Part shown: in pieces, positions 1-5,293 of the stretch | Position numbering within the stretch: the first letter of the stretch is position 1 | How the letters are laid out: each line of letters opens with the position of its first letter | NCBI GenBank assembly: GCA_040758525.1 | Contig: JBFLVQ010000459.1 | Coordinates: forward strand, 1 to 7,792 | Direction of reading: 5' to 3' | Length of the DNA stretch: 7,792 bases | Source of the DNA: JBFLVQ01 sp040758525 | Lineage (GTDB): Bacteria; Acidobacteriota; Blastocatellia; Chloracidobacteriales; JADJPF01 | Translations under genes and position numbers: made by a program | The notes under the pieces: model-generated | The model's database searches: none | The model's input: only the letters and a program-made list of their open reading frames with translations | What the model was told of the DNA's origin: nothing

Positions 1-155
1 GGTAGATTACCAGATGCCAAATTATTAAGTAGCTGATAATAAAAGGGTTTTACATAATAGTATATTATACGACCCAATATATGGGGGTTATCCTTTTGTC
101 TATTGGTTATCAGACTCATTCCCTGCCTTACCCTACATTACTTTTGCCCCACCTT
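1..155. other. Gene-free AT-rich stretch, no feature seen
   Basis: All six frames are broken by frequent stops and no RNA gene or strong dyad was recognised. It may be the distal flank of a gene outside the window. Confidence 0.5.
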
Positions 156-185
156 TTAATGGGGGGTTAATGGGGCTTAATAGGG
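156..185. repeat. Three TTAATRGGG direct repeats at 10-11 bp pitch
   Basis: TTAATGGGG begins at 156 and at 167, and TTAATAGGG begins at 177. The last copy is also the outer edge of the large inverted repeat at 178-315. Related motifs in the opposite orientation (CCCTATTA-type) occur on the other side at 308-351, so the short repeats continue the symmetry of the dyad. Function is unknown. Confidence 0.6.
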
Positions 186-315
186 TGTTGGGGAGCAACG
201 GAACAGAAAACTCGCTTAAGCCAGGCTTGAATATTTGCAAAAGTTAAGAGTTTTGCAAATCTCTGACCGCTTCTTAAGTGTATTTTCTGTTCCGTTACTC
301 CCCAACACCCTATTA
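178..315. repeat. 138-bp composite inverted repeat (cruciform or long hairpin)
   Basis: The outer arms are 178-220 and 273-315 (43 bp each). They match at 38 of 43 positions, with one mismatch at the 19th base and a four-base mismatch block just before the CTTAAG that ends each arm. The arms start TAATAGGGTGTTGGGGAG. A second, perfect 10-bp inverted repeat, ATTTGCAAAA (233-242) and TTTTGCAAAT (251-260), has exactly the same centre at 246.5. There is no coding potential, so this could be a MITE-like element, a structured RNA, a protein-binding dyad or part of an origin or attachment site. No clear target-site duplication was found around it. Confidence 0.8.
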
Positions 316-355
316 CCACTACTATTACCACCCTATTAGCACCTTATTACCATTA
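308..355. repeat. Degenerate CTATTACCAC direct repeats, about 11-12 bp pitch
   Basis: CTATTACCAC occurs at 310-319 and 322-331, CTATTAGCAC at 333-342, and a degraded CTTATTACCAT follows from 344. They abut and partly overlap the right arm of the inverted repeat. Read on the minus strand they resemble the TTAATRGGG repeats on the left side. A pitch close to one helical turn would place the copies on one face of the DNA, as in protein-binding arrays, but simple-sequence drift explains them equally well. Confidence 0.5.
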
Positions 356-369
356 CTAAAGGTGTGGGT

Positions 370-411
370 GGGTTATGGGTTACGGGCTATGGGGTATGGG
401 CTATGGGCTAT
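370..411. repeat. GGGYTAY heptanucleotide tandem repeat (6 units), potential G-quadruplex
   Basis: Six uninterrupted heptamers run GGGTTAT, GGGTTAC, GGGCTAT, GGGGTAT, GGGCTAT, GGGCTAT. Runs of at least three G every 7 nt on the plus strand are compatible with G-quadruplex formation. Heptanucleotide tandem repeats of this kind are a known class of intergenic short tandem repeat in filamentous cyanobacteria and some other large genomes. The short open frames crossing here are low-complexity by-products and are not called as genes. Confidence 0.8.
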
Positions 412-679
412 GTCGCTTTTTGTTCTTTTGTTGGGTTTGCCCATTGTTAGAGGGTTGAAATTGTAACTTATTACGTGAATGCGCAGGCTGGTCCAAAGGA
501 TTAAACAGTAGGGTGAAATACAATCGAAATAGCTTGGTATTTTTCTGGCATAATATCCCACGATTTTACCAATTCTAACCTAATTATTAAACTAACTATT
601 TTGTATTCAGCATTATATAGGCAACACCATACACTCTGAAATTAACTCGTCTTCTTAGTCATCTTTAATCATTCCGGCA
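412..679. other. Gene-free stretch, nothing convincing seen
   Basis: This region lies between the heptamer repeat and the 3' end of the minus-strand small gene. A short open frame crosses it on the minus strand but has no recognisable domain and reads through the heptamer repeat. Only a weak 6-bp dyad (534-539 with 567-572) was noted. No terminator for the minus-strand gene could be identified. Confidence 0.4.
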
Positions 680-1159
680 TCATTCCTGATCATCTTCATC
701 CCAATCATCATTCGGGACCAGCATCACCAACTTATCAAGCATATCTGCCACACCCCTGAGACTACTGGCAAACTCCGAGATCTCAGACTCAAGCTCATCA
801 GCCAACTCCCAAATCTCACCTGGATTGCCACGCACGGTCGCACTGTGGTCGCCATTAATCAGGCAGTGTGCCATACCATGCAGGTTGAGCAGTTGATCAC
901 GTATCTGGTCCGGCTCACAAATGCGGTAGCGAATCTGATCAATGGCATCTATCGCGTATAAAATCTGCATTGTGTCGAAGTTGTTTTGCAATCTCTCTAA
1001 TACCTTGCGATTGACCGTGCCATATTTGGTCTTGATGTTGGGGGATGGCTTTGTCTTTATTTCTGCCTTTGCCTCTGGTGTTGCCGCCTTTGATTTTGGT
1101 TTTGATTTTGGTTTTGGACCTTTTGCTTTGTCTGGATCGGTTTCTCGGCTCTTGCCCAT
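680..1159 (-). CDS. Hypothetical protein with lysine-rich tail and helical C-terminal domain
   Basis: The product is 159 aa and I do not recognise its family. The chosen ATG (1157-1159) has GGGAG 7 nt upstream (plus-strand 1167-1171). In-frame starts further upstream lack a Shine-Dalgarno sequence, and the extra sequence they add is translated repeat DNA (PTTRPTTRPTW). Residues 10-50 are a Lys/Pro/Ala-rich, probably disordered segment with PKSKPKSK and KAEIKTK, reminiscent of histone H1-like tails and able to bind nucleic acid or a membrane. Residues 51-148 look alpha-helical. One segment around 117-130 (WELADELESEISEF) is strongly acidic, and the tail is very acidic (DDWDEDDQE). No membrane segment or catalytic motif is visible. 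It stands alone, divergent from the NB-ARC gene, and its upstream region is full of repeats. It could be a nucleoid- or DNA-associated protein, but this is a guess from composition. Confidence 0.65.
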   Translation of the reverse strand: MGKSRETDPDKAKGPKPKSKPKSKAATPEAKAEIKTKPSPNIKTKYGTVNRKVLERLQNNFDTMQILYAIDAIDQIRYRICEPDQIRDQLLNLHGMAHCLINGDHSATVRGNPGEIWELADELESEISEFASSLRGVADMLDKLVMLVPNDDWDEDDQE

Positions 1160-1166
1160 TAACAGA

Positions 1167-1171
1167 CTCCC
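1167..1171 (-). promoter_or_regulatory. Ribosome binding site GGGAG that decides the start of the 159-aa gene
   Basis: GGGAG on the minus strand lies 7 nt before the ATG at 1159. The two upstream in-frame alternatives (near 1201 and 1273) have no comparable sequence. Confidence 0.6.
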
Positions 1172-1220
1172 AATAATGGTTAATTTCTTGTCATCATACA
1201 TCAGTACTTGCAAAGTGGAT

Positions 1221-1322
1221 GTTTGAAAGTACCAGGTCGGTCTAGTTGTCGGTCTAGTTGTCGGTATTTTCAATAATCAGGTTTGAAAGTACCAAGTGGG
1301 TAGGCCAAGCTGGTACTTTCAA
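1221..1322. repeat. GTTTGAAAGTACCA repeats, direct and inverted, with a 12-bp tandem between
   Basis: GTTTGAAAGTACCA occurs at 1221-1234 and again exactly 60 bp on at 1281-1294. Its reverse complement core TGGTACTTTCAA lies at 1311-1322, giving a perfect 12-bp dyad with 1283-1294 (16-nt loop). Between the direct copies is a 12-bp tandem, GTCGGTCTAGTT at 1236-1247 and 1248-1259, plus a partial third unit. The cluster lies 62-163 bp upstream of the minus-strand gene starting at 1159, so it may be that gene's operator. It could also be the remnant of a small repeat element. Confidence 0.65.
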
Positions 1323-1330
1323 TTGAACGG

Positions 1331-1602
1331 TTTGAACTTTTGAACTCTAGCCGTGTAATCCGGTTGTAATACTAAACGTGCAGCACTGGCTTCCTTCAAT
1401 GGATAGGGGTAACAGAGGCACTATCTACTTACCTGGTTTGTGCCTTGCCAGTGCTGTGCTGCTTCTCAGCTATTGAGAAAATAGGCCATCATTTCCCTAT
1501 CTACAAGCTCAGCCAGCTTATCTATCTTCGCCATCCAATTTTCACTAGTCAATGTGTGCTCTCTTCACACCCCTGTATTTCTACCACTGTAATCTCACGA
1601 CT
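1331..1602. other. Gene-free leader or intergenic DNA with several dyads
   Basis: No gene was recognised. CAGCACTGGC (1381-1390) pairs perfectly with GCCAGTGCTG (1447-1456). Inside it AGGCAC (1416-1421) pairs with GTGCCT (1440-1445), and TTCTCA (1463-1468) with TGAGAA (1474-1479) follows. Together these could fold into a branched RNA, but no T-run follows any stem, so an intrinsic terminator is not supported on either strand. No known riboswitch was recognised. AGCTTATC at 1515-1522 recurs in the dyad just before the NB-ARC gene. Confidence 0.4.
1564..1593 (+). promoter_or_regulatory. Candidate sigma-70-type promoter for the NB-ARC gene
   Basis: TTCACA (1564-1569) and TGTAAT (1588-1593) each match the -35 and -10 consensus at five of six bases, with an 18-bp spacer. 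They lie 72 bp upstream of the NB-ARC start and immediately before the dyad at 1603-1629. This is a sequence match only. Confidence 0.3.
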
Positions 1603-1629
1603 AGCTTATCAATGGTAGTTTGATAAGCT
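1603..1629. promoter_or_regulatory. Perfect 10-bp dyad before the NB-ARC gene (candidate operator or leader hairpin)
   Basis: AGCTTATCAA (1603-1612) and TTGATAAGCT (1620-1629) are perfect inverted repeats around a 7-nt loop, ending 36 bp before the start codon. An additional half-site AGCTTATC occurs upstream at 1515-1522. The position, just after a candidate promoter, fits a repressor operator or a hairpin in the mRNA leader. Confidence 0.5.
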
Positions 1630-1665
1630 TGTGCATCAGTAAAGGTAGAGGGTAGAGTCAACGCT

Positions 1666-3840
1666 ATGGATGAGAAGCGCAAGCAAGAAGAGCAGCCTTC
1701 GGCAAGTGTAGATAGTACTCAAGCGGTGACTGCACCAGCAGCATCAGCCTTCAATACTCCTGTGTCCGGTGGAAATATTGGTACTATAGCTAACATTGCC
1801 CATGCTGACACAGTGATCTTTCAGCAAGCAGCTTCTTCCTTTTCTGCTACTTCCCTACACCAGCTACCTTCACCCCCTGTTGACTTCACTGGCCGCCAAA
1901 CTGAGATTGATGAGTTGTTGGGTAAAATGGAACGAGGTGTTGAGCAAGGTGGCGTGACGATATCGGGATTAAGGGGGATGGGGGGTATAGGTAAAACTGC
2001 GCTTGCGCTAGTGCTTGGTAGGACGTTAAAAACTAAATATCCCGATGCTCAATTCTACCTGGATTTGAAAGGAGCAGCAGAACAACAACCATTGTCACCA
2101 ATGCAGATCATGCAGCACGTTATTAGTAGCTTCCATCCTGAGATGAAATTGCCTGATGATCTGGATAGGTTGAGTGGGTTGTATCACTCTGTGTTAGATG
2201 GTAAGCGTGCATTGTTAGTGATGGATAATGCCAGGGATGATAAGCAGGTGAGACCGTTATTGCCACCTGATGGTTGTGTCATGATTGTTACCTCGCGCCA
2301 GCATTTCAATCTACCAGGATTGTTTGTTAAAGATTTGGATACATTGTCAGTGGATGATGCGTGTGAGTTATTGTTGAAGATAGCGCCAAGGATTGGGGGG
2401 CAGGTTGATGAGATGGCTAGGTTGTGCGGGTATTTGCCATTGGCGTTAAGATTGGCTGCCGATCTGCTAGCTAAGCGTACCAATTTCACCATTGAGGAAT
2501 ATCTGAGAAGGTTGGCCAAAGAACAAGAACGTCTCAAGCTTGTCGATGCCTCTATCAGCTTGAGCTATCAATTGCTCAATGATGAGTTACAACAGCATTG
2601 GCGTGTGTTAGCAGTATTTCCAGATACTTTTGATTTGAAGGCAGCAACGGCTGTATGGGCAATGGAAGAAGATGACGCACTGGATAGGCTTAGCGAACTG
2701 ATGGATTATAGCTTGGTATTGTTTGATCAGGGTAGTAAGCGGTATAGGTTGCATGACTTGGTGAGATTATTTGCTGATGCGAAGTTGGGGGATGTTGAAC
2801 GGTATGAAGCGCAGGAAAGGCATAGTGAGCATTATTGTGGTGTGTTGTGGGTGACTAGAAATCTGTATGAAAAGGGTAATGACAACGTGCTAGCTGGTCT
2901 CAAGCTGTTTGATATTGAGAGGGTGAATATTGAAGCTGGGCAACAATGGGCAGCGGAGAATGGTAAGAAGGATGTGCGGGCAGCAGGGTTATGTAATGAT
3001 TATCCTGATGCTGGCACATGGGTGATTGGCCTACGGCTGCATACGCGAGAAGAAATGCGCTGGCTGGAAGCAGCATTGACAGCAGCAAGGAAATTGGGGC
3101 GGCGGGATGCGGAAGGTAGGCATCTCGGTAATCTAGGTTTGGCCTACTGGTCTCTAGGCGAATATCGTGAAGCCATTAAGTATTACGAGCAAGCATTAAT
3201 TGTTAGCCATGAGATTGGTGATAAGCGTGCTGAAGGGGGTATTCTAGGTAATCTTGGTCTTGCCTACTGGTCTCTAGGTGAATATCACAAAGCCATTGAG
3301 TATTACGAGCAGCATCTCACTATTGCCCGTGAGATTGGTGACCGTATGGGTGAAGGTAATGCATTAACTAACCTGGGCAATGCCTATGCCGACTTAGGCG
3401 ATACTCACAAGACCATCAATTACTATGAGCAAGCATTGGTTATTGATCGTGAGATTGGCGATAGAAGGGGTGAAGGGATTGATCTGGGCAACCTTGGTAA
3501 TCGATATTCAGAGCTAGGCGACCCACAAAAGGCCATCGATTATTACCAGCAATCATTAGCTATTAAGCGTGAAATAGGCGATCTCTCTGGACAAGGGATT
3601 ACTCTCTACAACCTCGCCCGTGCCCTTAACACCCTCGGCAAACGCTCTCAAGCCATCGCCTGTGCTGAAGAGTCGCTAAAGATCTGGGAACAGATCGAAA
3701 GCCCCAAAGTTGAAAAAACCCGCGCTCTCCTCGCTCGTCTTCGATCTCCACATTGGTCTGATAGGGTTAATAGATTTCTTGCTCGTATCTTCCTTCCTAT
3801 TCTTCTTCGCATCCGTGCCTATCTTCGATCTCAACAATAA
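1666..3840 (+). CDS. NB-ARC (STAND-class) ATPase with C-terminal TPR repeats
   Basis: The product is 724 aa. Residues 1-70 are a low-complexity leader with SGGNIGTIANIAHADTVIFQQ-like Gly/hydrophobic sequence and no recognisable effector domain. The NB-ARC core spans about 72-370: FTGR at 74-77, Walker A GMGGIGKT at 104-111, Walker B ALLVMD at 182-187, a sensor-like VTSR at 208-211, a GLPL-type motif CGYLPLALRLA at 254-264, and an MHD-like LHD at 362-364 in a winged helix. Five TPR units of 40 residues follow (479-678), with a consensus like NLGxAYxxLGEYxKAIxYYEQ. Units 1 and 2 are nearly identical at DNA level, so a duplication is recent. The C-terminus (701-724) is an Arg-rich amphipathic helix. 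STAND proteins bind ATP, oligomerise on ligand sensing and activate an effector; here the TPRs would be the sensor and the effector is not visible. The Shine-Dalgarno sequence is weak (GAGGG about 13 nt upstream). Confidence 0.93.
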   Translation: MDEKRKQEEQPSASVDSTQAVTAPAASAFNTPVSGGNIGTIANIAHADTVIFQQAASSFSATSLHQLPSPPVDFTGRQTEIDELLGKMERGVEQGGVTISGLRGMGGIGKTALALVLGRTLKTKYPDAQFYLDLKGAAEQQPLSPMQIMQHVISSFHPEMKLPDDLDRLSGLYHSVLDGKRALLVMDNARDDKQVRPLLPPDGCVMIVTSRQHFNLPGLFVKDLDTLSVDDACELLLKIAPRIGGQVDEMARLCGYLPLALRLAADLLAKRTNFTIEEYLRRLAKEQERLKLVDASISLSYQLLNDELQQHWRVLAVFPDTFDLKAATAVWAMEEDDALDRLSELMDYSLVLFDQGSKRYRLHDLVRLFADAKLGDVERYEAQERHSEHYCGVLWVTRNLYEKGNDNVLAGLKLFDIERVNIEAGQQWAAENGKKDVRAAGLCNDYPDAGTWVIGLRLHTREEMRWLEAALTAARKLGRRDAEGRHLGNLGLAYWSLGEYREAIKYYEQALIVSHEIGDKRAEGGILGNLGLAYWSLGEYHKAIEYYEQHLTIAREIGDRMGEGNALTNLGNAYADLGDTHKTINYYEQALVIDREIGDRRGEGIDLGNLGNRYSELGDPQKAIDYYQQSLAIKREIGDLSGQGITLYNLARALNTLGKRSQAIACAEESLKIWEQIESPKVEKTRALLARLRSPHWSDRVNRFLARIFLPILLRIRAYLRSQQ

Positions 3841-3970
3841 CCGGCCCGATCTCTAACCCGATCTCCACTTCCCTACCCTACCCTGCCCCGCTGATCTGAT
3901 CTCCCGATCTCCGATCTGATGGCTCGATCTCCTTCCCCTTCGATCTCTGATCTGCGATCTACCTGATCTC
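3841..3970. repeat. Cluster of eleven YGATCT motifs in 130 bp
   Basis: GATC occurs at 3848, 3860, 3893, 3898, 3906, 3913, 3926, 3942, 3949, 3956 and 3965, with one more at 3827 inside the end of the NB-ARC gene. Every copy is followed by T and preceded by a pyrimidine, so the repeat is directional (YGATCT) and not simply a set of GATC palindromes. This gap separates two convergent genes and holds no open frame of note. It could be a simple-sequence expansion, a methylation-sensitive site cluster or part of an origin. No intrinsic terminator was recognised for either gene. Confidence 0.75.
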
Positions 3971-4046
3971 TTCTTCCCTTCTCCATCGCCTACCCTTCCC
4001 CACTGTCTACCCTTCCCCATTGCCTACTCTACACCACTACCCTACT
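3971..4046. repeat. Pyrimidine-rich tract with two 17-bp tandem units
   Basis: The plus strand is almost all C and T. CTACCCTTCCCCA occurs at 3990-4002 and 4007-4019 (17-bp pitch), followed by further CTACTCTAC-type sequence. Such homopyrimidine runs can adopt triplex or other non-B structures. It adjoins the 3' end of the winged-helix gene. Confidence 0.55.
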
Positions 4047-5288
4047 CTACGGTCTACCTGTTTCCTTCATAATCTCCTCAAACAACCCATTATCATAAGG
4101 CAACCCCTCATTACCACACCTTTCCTTTACCATCTCGCCAAACTCTGCCCATGTTGTGTAACCCTTTACCCTACTATCATTATCCTTCATATCCTTGATG
4201 ATACGCCCCATCTCTTTCTTAAGCTGAGTACGACTTGGTGCGGGTGGATTGGCTTGATTAGCAATCTCTTTGAGGAAGTAGGCTAGAGAGTTGGGGCGGC
4301 TGGCTGAGCGTTGGGCAGCTAGCTTGATGCCCTTCTCTATTGCTGCTAGCGGCACATCCTTGATCTTTTGGTATGAGGCACGATCTGCTTTTGTATAAGG
4401 ATTGCCAGTGAGAGAGGTATAGAGAGTCATCGTCTCGCGCTCATGCGCGGTATGGGCGCTTTGATGATGATCTTTGTTTATAGGATCATCATCATGATCT
4501 TTATTAGGTGTCTGGTTGGCACTCAGTGTCTCGTCAACAGTAGATGTCTGTTGTGCACTCTGTGTCTGATTGGCACTGAGTGCTTCGGGTAAATTTACCT
4601 CATATAAGTTTCCGCGTTCAACGCTCATTTTCGCTTTGAAATTACATCCTAGCCGCTTTATTAAGCCTAAGATCTCTAAGCGCTCAATACTACGAATTAC
4701 CTCGCGTCTACTTAAATTGCAAGTATTTGCAAGCTTGTCAAAACCAACTCTACAAGTATTCGATCTAAAACCGTGGCTTAACCTGTAAAGGCGTAAATAG
4801 ACCACCTGTTCTTGCATTCGTAACTGGGGCAATAGTCCATCAAGTATGAGGTTTGGTATTGATGTATGCCCTGCTGTGTTTGGTATAGGTGCCAATTTGG
4901 CACTCGGTGTCAATTGGTCACTCTGTGCCTCTGGCACTGACTGCGTAGCAAGTTTGGCATGGAATGACGGCAGGTCACTCGGTGTTGAGTTGGCACTCTG
5001 TGCCGGTTCAACACTCTGTGCCTGATGGGCACTCTGTGGCGTTGTATTACTATTTGCCTGCTGACTATCGAGTGCCTGATTGGCACTTAGTGCTGATTGG
5101 GCATTGTGTGTCTGTGGGACACTCTGTGTTGGTGTGGCATCGGGTGTTGGTTGGGCACTGTGTTCTATTTTGGCACTGAGTGCCGATTGGTCACTCTGTG
5201 TCAATGAGTCATTCTGTGTAGGAACTGGCGTTTGTTTAATAATGTGAAGATCACGAAAGGTTGCGTATTTTGGCCGCTCTTTGCTCAT
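4047..5288 (-). CDS. Winged-helix DNA-binding protein, candidate replication initiator with sites inside its own gene
   Basis: The product is 413 aa. Residues 1-24 are a short ordered start. Residues 25-140 are a Ser/Gln/Ala/Thr-rich hexapeptide repeat (AQSALSANQ, TPSAKL and similar). A winged helix-turn-helix lies at about 143-233 (IPNLILDGLLPQL, then RVGFDKLANTCNLSRREVIRSI, then LEILGLIKR and a wing ending NLYEVNLP). A second repeat block is at 236-262. The C-terminal helical domain (287-413) carries LTGNPYTKADRASYQKI and RPNSLAYFLKEI, which recalls primosomal or initiator C-terminal domains from memory only. The hexapeptide blocks are encoded by 18-bp palindromic DNA repeats. It follows the ATPase by 5 nt with only a weak AAGGG about 14 nt upstream, so translational coupling is likely. 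Roles as a plasmid or phage-type initiator, a partition adaptor or a repressor remain open. Confidence 0.85.
   Translation of the reverse strand: MSKERPKYATFRDLHIIKQTPVPTQNDSLTQSDQSALSAKIEHSAQPTPDATPTQSVPQTHNAQSALSANQALDSQQANSNTTPQSAHQAQSVEPAQSANSTPSDLPSFHAKLATQSVPEAQSDQLTPSAKLAPIPNTAGHTSIPNLILDGLLPQLRMQEQVVYLRLYRLSHGFRSNTCRVGFDKLANTCNLSRREVIRSIERLEILGLIKRLGCNFKAKMSVERGNLYEVNLPEALSANQTQSAQQTSTVDETLSANQTPNKDHDDDPINKDHHQSAHTAHERETMTLYTSLTGNPYTKADRASYQKIKDVPLAAIEKGIKLAAQRSASRPNSLAYFLKEIANQANPPAPSRTQLKKEMGRIIKDMKDNDSRVKGYTTWAEFGEMVKERCGNEGLPYDNGLFEEIMKETGRP
4500..4584. repeat. Second block of 18-bp iteron-like palindromes inside the winged-helix gene
   Basis: Good units are at 4518-4530 (GGCACTCAGTGTC), 4554-4566 (TGCACTCTGTGTC) and 4572-4584 (GGCACTGAGTGCT). 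Degenerate units fill the 18-bp slots at 4500 and 4536. This block encodes residues 235-262, on the C-terminal side of the winged helix, with ALSANQ, TQSAQQ, TSTVDE and TLSANQ as successive hexapeptides. Confidence 0.8.
4881..4945. repeat. Shifted sub-array of the 18-bp iteron-like repeat
   Basis: Units are at 4881 (half-site only), 4899-4911 (GGCACTCGGTGTC) and 4917-4929 (GTCACTCTGTGCC). A unit at 4933-4945 (GGCACTGACTGCG) is 2 bp short of pitch. From 4917 to the next array member at 4956 is 39 bp, two pitches plus 3 bp, so the block is offset from the main array by one codon. Confidence 0.75.
4956..5220. repeat. Main array: 15 consecutive 18-bp units with a 13-bp palindromic core
   Basis: Units start at 4956, 4974, 4992, 5010, 5028, 5046, 5064, 5082, 5100, 5118, 5136, 5154, 5172, 5190 and 5208 without a break in pitch. 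The best are GGCACTCTGTGCC (4992), GGCACTGAGTGCC (5172) and GTCACTCTGTGTC (5190); 4956, 5046 and 5064 are degenerate. The exact core CACTNNGTG is present in eight of the fifteen. The array encodes the N-terminal hexapeptide repeat of the winged-helix protein. The arrangement resembles iterons of replication origins, or a centromere-like array, bound by the protein encoded by the same gene. Confidence 0.88.
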
Positions 5289-5293
5289 AAATT

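Noticed and set aside
278..466. Short plus-strand open frame through the dyad arm and the heptamer repeat
   Set aside because: Its residues (HYYYHP, GYGLRAMGYGLWAM) are translated repeats, it has no convincing ribosome binding site and no domain.
373..561. Short minus-strand open frame
   Set aside because: It ends in translated heptamer repeat, has no ribosome binding site and shows no recognisable sequence.
942..1226. Plus-strand open frame opposite the lysine-rich gene
   Set aside because: Its FGFDFGFGPF stretch is the antisense of the KPKSKPKSK codons, so it is a shadow.
2183..2195. CACTCTGTG core inside the NB-ARC gene
   Set aside because: It is one isolated copy, about the number expected by chance, with no 18-bp neighbours.
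4964..5179. Plus-strand open frame with a GHSV...WHSV hexapeptide repeat
   Set aside because: It is the antisense reading of the 18-bp array. The repeat period of six codons keeps all frames open, and there is no ribosome binding site.
4047..5288. Reading the winged-helix protein as TniQ of a Tn7-like element
   Set aside because: There is no zinc-finger cysteine pattern, no transposase, and no Tn7-like end sequences were seen.
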